In this document: positions 28,424 to 37,387 of the stretch, one piece after another | Layout: each line of letters starts with the position of its first letter | How positions within the stretch are numbered: position 1 is the first letter of the stretch | Assembly (NCBI RefSeq): GCF_018847975.1 | Contig: NZ_CP072597.1 | Span: 1,396,001 to 1,460,000 of the forward strand | Reading direction: 5' to 3' | DNA length: 64,000 nucleotides | Source: Lysobacter sp. K5869 | GTDB lineage: Bacteria; Pseudomonadota; Gammaproteobacteria; Xanthomonadales; Xanthomonadaceae | Program-made: the position numbers and the translations under genes | Notes under the pieces: generated by a model | What the model was told of the DNA's origin: nothing | Seen by the model: only the letters and a program-made list of their open reading frames with translations | The model's database searches: none

Positions 28424-28459
28424 GCAAGGCTTGGAAGCGCGATCGCTTCCAAGCCTTGC
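28424..28459 (+). promoter_or_regulatory. Intercistronic stem-loop between lanA and lanKC
   Basis: A perfect 16-bp stem, GCAAGGCTTGGAAGCG pairing with CGCTTCCAAGCCTTGC, and a 4-base loop, 13 bp after the lanA stop. No T-tract follows. In lantibiotic operons such structures act as leaky terminators or 3' stabilisers that raise precursor over enzyme transcripts; that role is inferred here. Confidence 0.75.
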
Positions 28460-28621
28460 CTCCGCGGCCGCGGCCGCGACGCTGCTCGCGCAGCGATCCC
28501 TCCGATCCCCGTCGGGCCCGATATGCAGGACTCCGGATTCCTCCCTCCGTGACGCCGCAGCGACGCGAGCCCGATGGCGCGTCCACGGGCCCGCCTCGAC
28601 ACCGCTCAAGCGAGGCAGGAC

Positions 28622-31354
28622 ATGCAAGACCTCATCATCCCGGACAAGATGGACTACCTGCTGGCCGACAGGGAGTTCTACGAACCGCTGTCGCGCTACC
28701 CGGCCCAATTGCGCGATCTGCACGAACCGCTGCGGCGGATCCTGCCGCCGGACTGGACCCTGCAGCAACGCAATCTGTGGTCGGACGTCAGCCCGCCGGA
28801 TCTGCGCTTGCCCGAGCAGGGCTGGAAAATCCATCTGTCCGCCACGCCCGCGCATGCGCCGGCGATCCTGATGACGGTCGCGCGCATCCTGTTCGCCAAG
28901 GGCGTGTCGTTCAAATTCATTTCCGACCGCACCCTGCTGTCGATCGTCAACGGCAAGCGCTGGGGACGCGGCGGCGCCGGAAAATTCATCACCGTCTATC
29001 CCAACGACCAGGAACAATGCGGCGAGCTGCTCGAAGCGCTGCACGCCGCCACCTTGGGCTATTGGGGCCCGTACATCCTGTCGGACCGGCGCTATAAGGA
29101 CAGCCGCATCGTCCATTACCGCTACGGCGGCATCCAGCCGATCAAGCGCGCCGGCGTCAACGGCAAGGCGGTGCTGGTCATCCGCGACGGCGACGGCGAA
29201 TTCGTCGACGACGAGCGCACGCCGTACTTCAATCTGCCCAAGGGCGTGACCGATCCGTTCCAGCCGCCGGAAGCGCCGCCGGAAGAAGGCGAGTCCGGCG
29301 CGCTCAAGAGCGGCCGCTACAAGATCGAGTCGGTGCTGGCCTTCAGCAACTCCGGCGGCGTGTATCTGGCCCAGGACCGCGACCAGGGCGACCGCCAGGT
29401 GCTGATCAAGGAAGCCCGGCCGTACACCAACATCTCCACTCGCGGTCTCGACGCGGTGCAGCTGCTGAAAAAGGAACACCGCCTGCTCGGCGTGGTCGCC
29501 GATCTGCAGTGCGCGCCGCAGCCCTACGACTTCTTCATGGATTGGGAGCACGCTTATCTGGTCGAGGAGTTCCTCGAAGGCTACAGCGAGCTGCGCTCTT
29601 ACCTGGGGCGGATTTCGCTGTCGCTGCGCACCCGGCCCGACGCGCAGGCCAGCGCCGAGTTCTACCGCAAGTACCGCCTGCTGTTCGCCGAACTGGCGGG
29701 CATCGTCGGCCGGCTGCACGAGCGCCGGATCATCTTCAGCGACCTGTCCTTCGCCAACGTCATGGCCCGCGACGCCGAGGACGGCAGCGTGGACATCAAG
29801 CTGATCGACTTCGAGGGCGGTTACGAGGAAGGCGTGGACGTGCCCACGCATCTGTTCACCCCCGGCTTCTCGCCGGAAGAGTTCGAGGCCCGCGGCAGCG
29901 CGCGCTACGAGGACGATTACTACGCGCTGGGCTGCCTGATGATGGCCGGGCTGTTCCCGATGAATTCGCTGATGGTGCTCAACCGCGAAGCGCATCTGAA
30001 CTACATCGAGGCGTTCCAGCAGGATTTCGGCCTGCCCGAGCCGATCGCCGCGCTGATCCGCCGGCTGCTGGACCGCGACCCGGCCCAGCGCCCGCGTCCG
30101 CAGGAGATGATCGACGTGCTCGCCGAGGACTTCGAGCCGGGCGTGCCCGACATCGGCGCCGGCGCGTTGGAGCGGCTCGATTTGGCCGCCACCACCGGCG
30201 GGATTCTCGACTACATCGATTCGGTCGCCAGCTTCGACCGCGAAGACCGGCTGTATCCCGCCGATCCGGCGGTGTTCGAGAGCACCCCGCTGAGCCTCGC
30301 CAACGGCGCCTGCGGCGTCGCCTATGTGATGCACAAGCTGCGCGGCGAAGTCGATCCCAAAGTCATGGACTGGATCCGCGCCCGCAAGACGCCGCGCGAA
30401 GCGCTGTCGCCGGGCTTGTTCACCGGCCTGTCGGGCATCGCCTGGACGCTGCTGGACATGGGCCACGGCGAGGAAGCGCGGGCGATGTTGGCCAAGACCC
30501 GCGACCACCACTTGCTGTGGCGCTCGCCGGACGTGTTCAACGGCGCCGCGGGCTGGGGCCTGACCCAACTGCGCTTCTACGCCGAAACCGGCGAGGCCAG
30601 CTATCTCGACCAAGCCCTGCTCGCCGGCCGCTACTTGCTGGAGAGCCGCGAGTTCGAGGACGACGACCGCAGCCGCTGCTTCTGGACCGCGCCGGAAGGC
30701 GTCTCGGCCAGCTTCGGCCACGGCGCCGCGGGTATCGCCACCTTCCTGCTGTATCTGGCCCAGGCCAGCGGACAGAAGCTGTTCCTGGAGATCGGCCGGC
30801 AAGCGCTGGAATGGGTGCTGAGCAAGGGCATCGACAATCCCGACGGCGGCTTGAGCTGGTGCGCGCGCGAAAGCACCCGCTCGTACACGCCGTACTGGCG
30901 CTGGGGCAGTTCCGGCGTCGGCCGCGCGCTGCTGCGCTACTGGCACGTGACCGGCGAGGAGCGCTACGCGCAGGCCTTGGACCGGATCCTGATCGATTGC
31001 GACCGCAAGTACACGATCTATCCCGGCTACTTCTTCGGCATCGCCGGCATCGCCGAACTGTGCCTGGACATGGCCCGGTTCCCGCGCTGGGAAGCGCAGG
31101 CGCTGGCCAGCACGCGGCGCGTGCTCGCCGGTTGCATGCTGTTCCCGTTCGAGCGCAACGGCGGCCTCGCCTTCCCCGGCGAATCGCTGAGCCGGATCAG
31201 CTGCGACTTCGGCACCGGCAGCGCCGGCATCGCCTTGGTGATGCATCGTTACCTGACCCGCGGCGGCGCCTCGTTCATGGTCGACGAGCTGCTGCCCGGC
31301 TGGAACCGCGAAGACCGTCCGGCCCCGGCCGAGACGGAGCGGGCGGTGGCATGA
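28622..31354 (+). CDS. Class III lanthionine synthetase LanKC
   Basis: A 910-residue three-domain enzyme: N-terminal phospho-Ser/Thr lyase domain (about 1-225), a kinase domain (about 230-520) with IIFSDLSFANVM in place of HRD and LIDFEGG in place of DFG, and a C-terminal LanC-like cyclase domain (about 560-910). It phosphorylates Ser/Thr of the precursor, eliminates phosphate and cyclises with Cys. The LanC part has WCARES and SFGHGAAG but no CHG motif, so the zinc ligands of classes I, II and IV are absent, which is characteristic of class III. ATG 28622 follows GAGGCAGGAC. The stop overlaps the exporter start as ATGA. Confidence 0.94.
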   Translation: MQDLIIPDKMDYLLADREFYEPLSRYPAQLRDLHEPLRRILPPDWTLQQRNLWSDVSPPDLRLPEQGWKIHLSATPAHAPAILMTVARILFAKGVSFKFISDRTLLSIVNGKRWGRGGAGKFITVYPNDQEQCGELLEALHAATLGYWGPYILSDRRYKDSRIVHYRYGGIQPIKRAGVNGKAVLVIRDGDGEFVDDERTPYFNLPKGVTDPFQPPEAPPEEGESGALKSGRYKIESVLAFSNSGGVYLAQDRDQGDRQVLIKEARPYTNISTRGLDAVQLLKKEHRLLGVVADLQCAPQPYDFFMDWEHAYLVEEFLEGYSELRSYLGRISLSLRTRPDAQASAEFYRKYRLLFAELAGIVGRLHERRIIFSDLSFANVMARDAEDGSVDIKLIDFEGGYEEGVDVPTHLFTPGFSPEEFEARGSARYEDDYYALGCLMMAGLFPMNSLMVLNREAHLNYIEAFQQDFGLPEPIAALIRRLLDRDPAQRPRPQEMIDVLAEDFEPGVPDIGAGALERLDLAATTGGILDYIDSVASFDREDRLYPADPAVFESTPLSLANGACGVAYVMHKLRGEVDPKVMDWIRARKTPREALSPGLFTGLSGIAWTLLDMGHGEEARAMLAKTRDHHLLWRSPDVFNGAAGWGLTQLRFYAETGEASYLDQALLAGRYLLESREFEDDDRSRCFWTAPEGVSASFGHGAAGIATFLLYLAQASGQKLFLEIGRQALEWVLSKGIDNPDGGLSWCARESTRSYTPYWRWGSSGVGRALLRYWHVTGEERYAQALDRILIDCDRKYTIYPGYFFGIAGIAELCLDMARFPRWEAQALASTRRVLAGCMLFPFERNGGLAFPGESLSRISCDFGTGSAGIALVMHRYLTRGGASFMVDELLPGWNREDRPAPAETERAVA

Positions 31355-33105
31355 ACGCGCCCCTGGACGCGCCGGTGCCCGCGCCGCGTTCGCAACTGCA
31401 GCGTACGGCCGCGATGGCGCGGCCGTACCTGCGCGGGATCTCGCTGTGTCTGGCGCTGATCCTGGTGGCGATGGGCATCCAGCTGTGCCTGCCGCTGGGC
31501 GTGCAGTTGATCTTCGACCGCGTCCTCAACGCCGGCGACAAGACCTATCTGCATCTGGTCGCCGGCGGTCTGCTCGGGTTCTTCGTGGTGCGTTCGCTGC
31601 TGAGCTACTTCAGCCAGTATCTGCTGCAGCGCATCGGCGATGTGATCGTGGTCGACCTGCGCGCGCGGCTGTTCCGCCATTACCTCGACCTGAGCCTGGG
31701 CTACCACCACAACCAGAACGTCGGCGATCTGCTGTCGCGGCTGAGCAACGACGTGGCCGCGCTGCGCAACGCGATCTCCAACCTGGCCGTGGCGTTCCTG
31801 ACCAATCTGTTCCAACTGGCCGGATCGACCGTGGTGATGCTGCTGATGAACTGGCGGCTGGGGCTGATCGTGCTGATGGTGAGCCCGCTGGTGTCGTTGA
31901 CCACGCGCGCGTTCTCGCCGCTGTTCCGCAAGCTCGCGGCGCAGTTGCAGGACGATCTGGCGCGCTCCAGTTCGATCGCGCAGGAATCGCTGACCGGGAT
32001 CGAGGTGACCAAGGCCTTCGGCCGCGGCCCGCACGAAGCCGAGCGTTACGGCGCGTCGATGCGCCGGTTCCTGGCCACCGCGCTGGGCGCGCGCAAGGTC
32101 GATTCCGCGTTCAACGCGCTGGTGGCGTTCCTGACCTCGTTCGCGACCATCGCGCTGTTCTGGTACGGCGGCATCGAAGTCGCCGACGGCCGGCTCAGCG
32201 CGGGCACCTTGGTGGCGTTCTTGCTGTATTCGCAGAACGTGACCCAGGGCATCGCCGGCATCGCCCAGCATTACTCGTCCTTCAGTCAGGCCGCCGGCGC
32301 GACCAAGCGGGTGTTCGAGATCCTCGACACCCAGCCGGAGATCGCCGAGCGCGCCGACGCGGTGGCGCTGCGCGAACGCCGCATCGCGGTCGGTTTCCAC
32401 GGCGTGGGCTTCGCTTACCGCGCCGACGTGCCGCTGCTGATCGGGATCGAGCTGCAGGCCCGGCCGGGCGAGACCGTGGCCTTGGTCGGCGCCAGCGGCG
32501 CGGGCAAATCGACCTTGCTCAAGCTGGCCGCGCGCTTGTACGACCCGAGCCAGGGGCGGGTGACCTTCAACGGCCGCGACCTGCGCGAGTACACCTTGCA
32601 ATCGGTGCACGACGCGGTGGCGATCGTCTCGCAGGACGTGTTCCTGTTCGGGCTGAGCGTGCGCGAGAACATCCGCTACGGCCGGCTCGGCGCCAGCGAC
32701 GCCGACGTGGAAGCCGCCGCGCGCGCGGCCAACGCGCACGAGTTCATCGAACGCTTGCCGGAAGGCTACGACACCCATGTCGGCGAGCGCGGCGTGCAGC
32801 TCAGCGGCGGCCAGCGCCAGCGATTGTCGATCGCCCGGGCCTTGCTCAAGGACGCGCCGGTCCTGTTGCTGGACGAGGCCACCTCGGCGGTGGACAACCA
32901 CTCCGAGCGCTTGATCCAGCAAGCCATCGAGCGGCTCAAGGCCGACCGCACCACCTTCGTCATCGCGCACCGCTTGGCGACCGTGCGCGACGCCGACCAG
33001 ATTCTGTTGATGAGCGGCGGCCGCATCGTGGCGCGGCCGAGTTACCGCGAACTGATCGCGCAGGACGCCGGCGCGCGCGCGCCGGCGGTCGCCGACGTGG
33101 CCTGA
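31351..33105 (+). CDS. ABC exporter of the lanthipeptide (TMD-NBD half transporter)
   Basis: A 584-residue type-I exporter: six membrane helices (about 30-310), Walker A GASGAGKST near residue 380, signature LSGGQRQR near 484 and Walker B VLLLDEATS. There is no N-terminal C39 peptidase domain, so leader removal must be done by another protease. ATGA overlap with LanKC gives translational coupling. It probably exports the modified peptide as a homodimer. A terminator follows the stop. Confidence 0.94.
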   Translation: MNAPLDAPVPAPRSQLQRTAAMARPYLRGISLCLALILVAMGIQLCLPLGVQLIFDRVLNAGDKTYLHLVAGGLLGFFVVRSLLSYFSQYLLQRIGDVIVVDLRARLFRHYLDLSLGYHHNQNVGDLLSRLSNDVAALRNAISNLAVAFLTNLFQLAGSTVVMLLMNWRLGLIVLMVSPLVSLTTRAFSPLFRKLAAQLQDDLARSSSIAQESLTGIEVTKAFGRGPHEAERYGASMRRFLATALGARKVDSAFNALVAFLTSFATIALFWYGGIEVADGRLSAGTLVAFLLYSQNVTQGIAGIAQHYSSFSQAAGATKRVFEILDTQPEIAERADAVALRERRIAVGFHGVGFAYRADVPLLIGIELQARPGETVALVGASGAGKSTLLKLAARLYDPSQGRVTFNGRDLREYTLQSVHDAVAIVSQDVFLFGLSVRENIRYGRLGASDADVEAAARAANAHEFIERLPEGYDTHVGERGVQLSGGQRQRLSIARALLKDAPVLLLDEATSAVDNHSERLIQQAIERLKADRTTFVIAHRLATVRDADQILLMSGGRIVARPSYRELIAQDAGARAPAVADVA

Positions 33106-33107
33106 GC

Positions 33108-33166
33108 GTCCGGCCCGCCGCTGCAGGGGCCGGTGGGAGGCCGGCGGCGGGCCGGACTGCTCTTTT
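33108..33166 (+). terminator. Terminator of the lanthipeptide operon
   Basis: GTCCGGCCCGCCG (33108-33120) pairs perfectly with CGGCGGGCCGGAC (33145-33157), followed by TGCTCTTTT. It directly follows the exporter stop and separates the operon from the two-component genes. Confidence 0.7.
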
Positions 33167-33300
33167 CGCGACGCGCGCTCCGCGGCGCAGCGCCGAACGT
33201 GGCGCGAAGCGCGCGCGGCGGCGCCGTTAGGACTTTCGACCGATGCGGGCGGCCGCGGCCGCCCGCGACACTCGCCTGTCTTCGCGAGCGCGAGCGCCCC

Positions 33301-34725
33301 GTGTCCCTGCTGCGTTTCCTTCGCCCCCGCGGCCTGTTCGTCAAGCAGGTGGTGAGCTTCTTCTTCGCCTTCATCGCGGTGTGGTTCGTCGCCGGCATGA
33401 TCGATGTCTGGATGGCGAGCGCGCGCTTCGAGCGCGACGCGCGCGGCTTGCTCGACCGCGCCGACTTCGCCGCGCTGGCGGCGCCGGCCGGCCGCGTCGA
33501 TCTGGCCGATCCGGTCGCCTGCCGCCGCTTGGCCGACACGGTGCTGTGGGCGCTGGCCGATCAGGGCGTGCGCGAGGTTTCCGACTTCGTCGATCTGGTC
33601 GCTTACTTCAAGGACGGCCGCTTGAACGTCAGCGTGCTCGACCGCGGCCGCATCGCCTGCGCCACCGCGCCGTCGCCGCTGCCGCTGCTGCAGCGGGCGC
33701 TGCAGGCCGAGCTCGCGGCCGGCGCGGCGCGCGGCAACGCGGTGCTGCACGGCGAGGACCAATGGGCGATGACCCGGCGGGTGTCGCTCGGCGGCGGGCG
33801 CGAGGCGCTGGTCGGCATCAACTACTGGCCCGGCTGGGCCACCGACACCGATTACGTCGTGCCTTACGACCTGATGCGCACGTTCTTGTACGCGCTCGGC
33901 ATCGGCACCACCTTCGTCGCGCTGTGGATGTGGCTGCTGCTGCGGCGCGTGCGCCGCGCCACCCAGGCCGCCGACCGTTGGGCCGAAGGCGATTTCTCGG
34001 TGCGCATCGCCGACCGCTCGCGCGACGAGTTGAGCGCGCTGGCCGAACGCTTCAACCGCATGGCCGATGCCTTGGGCCGCACCCTGCATCTGGAGAAAGC
34101 GCTGGGCGGATCGCTGGAGCGCAACCGCATCGCCCGCGACCTGCACGACACCGCCAAGCAGCGCAGTTTCGTGCTCGGCCTGAAGCTGGCCGAGCTCGAA
34201 CACGACGCCGGCGGCGACGAACGCCTGCTGCGCACCATCGCCCAGGCGCGCGCGTTGGCCGACCGCTTGCAGCAGGATCTGGTCGATGCGGTGTCCGGCT
34301 TCAACGCGCCGGCCATCGCCGAACTGGGACTGCGCGAGGCGCTGACCCGCAACATCGACGATCTGCTCGGCGGCTCCGGCATCGCCTGGAGCCTGGACTT
34401 GCCGGTAGAACTCGAAGAGCGACTGCGCGCGCACCCGGCGCGGGCGCAGGAGCTGCTGATGATCGCCCACGAAGCGGTCGCCAACGCGCGCCGCCACAGC
34501 GGCTGCCGGCGCGTGCGCGTGGCGGGCGAACGCCATGGCGGGCGCTGGCTGTGGAGCGTGGAGGACGACGGCCGCGGCTTCGATCCGGCCGCCGCGCCTT
34601 TGGGCATGGGCTTGGCGAATCTGCGTTGGCGCGCCGATCAATTGCCGCACGGGCAGCTCAAGATCGTCGCTTCCGGCGCGGGCACGCGGGTGCGCGCCGA
34701 ATTCGACGCCGACGCGCCGGCCTGA
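33301..34725 (+). CDS. NarL/UhpB-type sensor histidine kinase
   Basis: A 474-residue membrane kinase: first helix (QVVSFFFAFIAVWFVAGMI), a periplasmic sensor of about 170 residues, second helix (MRTFLYALGIGTTFVALWMW), HAMP domain (RIADRSRDELSALAERFN), HisKA_3 phosphoacceptor in RDLHDTAKQRSF, and HATPase with EAVANARRHS and DDGRGFDP. GTG 33301 is chosen because the upstream in-frame extension is Arg-rich and unlike a protein N terminus. Its cognate regulator lies 27 bp downstream. It follows the lanthipeptide operon but after a terminator, so any role in controlling that operon is inferred only from position. Confidence 0.9.
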   Translation: MSLLRFLRPRGLFVKQVVSFFFAFIAVWFVAGMIDVWMASARFERDARGLLDRADFAALAAPAGRVDLADPVACRRLADTVLWALADQGVREVSDFVDLVAYFKDGRLNVSVLDRGRIACATAPSPLPLLQRALQAELAAGAARGNAVLHGEDQWAMTRRVSLGGGREALVGINYWPGWATDTDYVVPYDLMRTFLYALGIGTTFVALWMWLLLRRVRRATQAADRWAEGDFSVRIADRSRDELSALAERFNRMADALGRTLHLEKALGGSLERNRIARDLHDTAKQRSFVLGLKLAELEHDAGGDERLLRTIAQARALADRLQQDLVDAVSGFNAPAIAELGLREALTRNIDDLLGGSGIAWSLDLPVELEERLRAHPARAQELLMIAHEAVANARRHSGCRRVRVAGERHGGRWLWSVEDDGRGFDPAAAPLGMGLANLRWRADQLPHGQLKIVASGAGTRVRAEFDADAPA

Positions 34726-34752
34726 GCGACGACGACCCAGGAGCGAAAACGG

Positions 34753-35406
34753 ATGGAAACGACGACATTGTTGGTGGCCGACGACCACGCCGTGGTGCGC
34801 GAGGGTATCCGCAGCCTGCTGCGCCTGGCGCCGGGCTTCGTGGTGGTGGCCGAGGCCGACGACGGCGAGGACGCGGTGGCGATGGCGCGCATGCACGTGC
34901 CCGACGTGGTGCTGCTCGATTTGATGATGCCCGGCATCGGCGGCGTCGCCGCCGCGCGCGGCATCCGCGCGGCCAGCCCGCGCAGCCACATCATGGTGCT
35001 GACCTCCTCCGACGACGAGGCGCTGGCGTTCGCCGCGATAGAAGCCGGCGCGCAGTCGTTCCTGCCCAAGTCGACGCGCGGCGAAACCCTGCTGCAAGCG
35101 ATCCGCCACGCCGCGCTCGGCGAATCGACCCTGCACCCGTCCATCGCCCGGCGCATCCTCGAACGCATGCAGCGCGCGCGGCGGCCGGCGGCGGATCCGT
35201 TCGCGCAGCTGACCGAGCGCGAGCTGGACGTGCTGCGGCGATTGGCCGAGGGTGGCAGCAATGCGCGGATCGCGGCGAGCCTGGCGATCAGCGAGAAGAC
35301 GGTGAAGGCGCATCTGAGCAATCTGATGTCGAAGCTGCAGGTGACGGATCGGACTCAGGCGGTGGCGTTCGCTTGGCGCGAGGGATTGATGCGCAAGAAA
35401 GAATGA
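34753..35406 (+). CDS. NarL/LuxR-family response regulator
   Basis: A 217-residue regulator: receiver domain with acidic pocket ADDH, phosphoacceptor Asp in VVLLDLMMPG, Thr in LTSSDDE and Lys in FLPKSTRG, then a LuxR-type helix-turn-helix (LTERELDVLRRLAEGGSNAR and ISEKTVKAHLSNLMSKL). Paired with the histidine kinase just upstream. Confidence 0.95.
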   Translation: METTTLLVADDHAVVREGIRSLLRLAPGFVVVAEADDGEDAVAMARMHVPDVVLLDLMMPGIGGVAAARGIRAASPRSHIMVLTSSDDEALAFAAIEAGAQSFLPKSTRGETLLQAIRHAALGESTLHPSIARRILERMQRARRPAADPFAQLTERELDVLRRLAEGGSNARIAASLAISEKTVKAHLSNLMSKLQVTDRTQAVAFAWREGLMRKKE

Positions 35407-35421
35407 GCGCGCGGCCGGGCC

Positions 35422-35576
35422 GTGTAGGAGCGGCGTGAGCCGCGACCGCAACCGTTCCGGCGCGATGAAAGCTTCGCGGCAGTTGCATTGCCGCGGTCGC
35501 AGCTTGCGCAGCGCCTACAGTCGGATACGAAACTGCCCGGAGCCCCCTGTAGGAGCTGCGCAAGCTGCGACCGCGC
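35422..35576. repeat. Cluster of three REP-like elements
   Basis: TGTAGGAGCGGCGTGAGCCG near 35422, an inverted copy ending GCGCAGCGCCTACAG at 35520, and a direct copy TGTAGGAGCTGCGCAAGCTG near 35549. They fill most of the gap between the response regulator and the converging S41 peptidase gene. Confidence 0.75.
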
Positions 35577-35649
35577 CAATGCAACCGCGACGAACCTCCA
35601 ACCCAGCCCCGACCGCCGGATCGCTCCGGCGGCCGACGCTCTCAACCCC

Positions 35650-37095
35650 TCACCGCCCCGCCGCCCACTGCGCCGTACGCCGCAAGGCCCGCCCGTAGCT
35701 CCCCGCGCTCTCCTTCGCCGGATACACCGCCGCCGCCAGATCCGGCGGCAACCCGCGCGCTTCGTACGATTCGCCCCACGCGTCGCGGTACACCTCGTTG
35801 GACAGGCTGAAGCTCCAGCCGTTCGGCAAGAACTTCGCCAACCCGTCGGAGAAAATCCCCTGCGTCGGCTGCCCGACCTGCACCACCTGCGGCAACGCCC
35901 GCATCATCAGGGTGAAGGTCTCGCCGGCGCTGCAGGTGAATTCGCTGGTCAGCAGATACACCGGCTTGAGGTAGCGCGACGTCCCGCCCGGCGCGATCCG
36001 CAGCGGCTGCGGCTGCACGCGCGGATCGGGGTAGGGGTGCTTGCGGTAGGCCAGCCGCTCGCGGTCGGCGAAGCGTGAGGCGATCTCGGCCGAGACCAGG
36101 TCCAGCCCGCCGAGATTGTGGGCGATGTCGAACACCAGCGCGCGCGTGCCCTGCAGGTGCGACAGCGCTTCGTCCACCGCCTGGCCCGCCGCGGCGCGCT
36201 GGGCTTCCTCGCTACCGCCGTAGCCGGCCATCGCGGTGACCGCGAGATAGCCGACGTTGCCGGGCAGCCGGCCCCACACCACGCGGCCGTCGAGCGCGCT
36301 GCCGCGCGTGCCGGGCAGCAGCTGCGCGTCGGCCTGCACGCGTTCCTGCGCGATCCAGGTCTGCATCCAATCCAGGAACGATTCGGGCTGCGGCGGCAGT
36401 TGGTCGTAGCGCTGGCGCAGACGGGTGAAGTGGGCGCCGCGCTGGCTCTGGATCTCGAAGCCGCGGCCGTCGATTTCGCCGAGCAACGCGGTGTGCAGAT
36501 CGTCGACGCCGCGCAGCAGTTCGGCCATGACCGGCTTGAGCTCCGCGTCGCTGCGCGCGCGCGCGGCGCTCGGGCGCAGGCGGGCGATGCGCGCGTTCCA
36601 GTCGAGATGGCGTTCTTGGTTGTAGGCGTACAGGCGCTTGAGCGTCAACGACACCGCGTCGAAGGTGTAGAGCGGTTTGCTCCGGTCGAGCGGCGCGGTG
36701 CAGGCGGCGGGCAGGCGCGGCAGCTCGACCGCGTGCAGCTGCGTGGCTTGCGGCGAACTGGCGATGATGAAGTCGCGCGGCCGCGGCGAGCGCGCGTAGT
36801 AGCGGACGACCTTGTCCAGGATCGTGTCGCTGTCGGCCGGCACCCGCCAGCACAGGCCGTCGGCGTATTGGTACATCGAGGCGCCGCTGGCGGACAGCGC
36901 GTAGATGTCGCCGTAACCCGGCACGGCCCAAATGCCGCGCGCGCCGGCGGCGATGGCGCCGTTGGCGACGACGGGATGCAGGGCCGATTCGGGCACCGGC
37001 GGCAGCGTGGGAGGGGCGGCGAAAACCGGCGCGGCGGCGAGCAAGGCGGCCGCGGCGAGCGCGCAGCGGCGCGGAGCGGAGAAGACGGGTTTCAT
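35650..37095 (-). CDS. S41 family peptidase, exported
   Basis: A 481-residue protein with a signal peptide (CALAAAALLAAAPVFA). The C-terminal half is an S41 (tail-specific protease-like) domain: GNVGYLAVTAMAGYGG, VFDIAHNLGGLD and the nucleophile region LLTSEFTCSAGETFTLMMRA with Ser in CSAGE. It is followed by QPTQGIFSDG, as in the family. No PDZ domain is evident. Predicted periplasmic endopeptidase of unknown substrate. Convergent with the response regulator gene. Confidence 0.88.
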   Translation of the reverse strand: MKPVFSAPRRCALAAAALLAAAPVFAAPPTLPPVPESALHPVVANGAIAAGARGIWAVPGYGDIYALSASGASMYQYADGLCWRVPADSDTILDKVVRYYARSPRPRDFIIASSPQATQLHAVELPRLPAACTAPLDRSKPLYTFDAVSLTLKRLYAYNQERHLDWNARIARLRPSAARARSDAELKPVMAELLRGVDDLHTALLGEIDGRGFEIQSQRGAHFTRLRQRYDQLPPQPESFLDWMQTWIAQERVQADAQLLPGTRGSALDGRVVWGRLPGNVGYLAVTAMAGYGGSEEAQRAAAGQAVDEALSHLQGTRALVFDIAHNLGGLDLVSAEIASRFADRERLAYRKHPYPDPRVQPQPLRIAPGGTSRYLKPVYLLTSEFTCSAGETFTLMMRALPQVVQVGQPTQGIFSDGLAKFLPNGWSFSLSNEVYRDAWGESYEARGLPPDLAAAVYPAKESAGSYGRALRRTAQWAAGR

Positions 37096-37387
37096 GGCAG
37101 TGGGGGAGCGGCGCCGCGGAGTGCGGCGAGGCCACGCTAGGCGGCGCGCGCCGGCGCCGGCATGGGTCGTGCGATCTAGCGGCCGCGACGTTGAGCGTAG
37201 CGGCGGCTAGGCCGAACGGCCGTTGCGCGCGCCGCGCGCCGCACGCGCGCAGGCGTTCGCGCACGGGTGAACGCGCGCCAACGCGCGATGCGCTCGGGCG
37301 AGGGGCATCGGTTTCGATGTGCTTCGTTCAGGCGCGCGAACGGCTGCGCGATACCGAGGCCGATGCATCGCCTGCGGCGTGCGCCGC

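Noticed and set aside
28574..28621. Earlier ATG at 28574 for LanKC
   Set aside because: It adds an Arg/Ala-rich extension without ribosome site; ATG 28622 has GAGGCAGG before it and a typical LanKC start.
31249..35451. A 1400-codon open frame antisense to the exporter and the two-component genes
   Set aside because: It is rich in Arg, Gln, His and Ala without domains and results from high GC at third codon positions. The opposite strand carries well-defined protein families.
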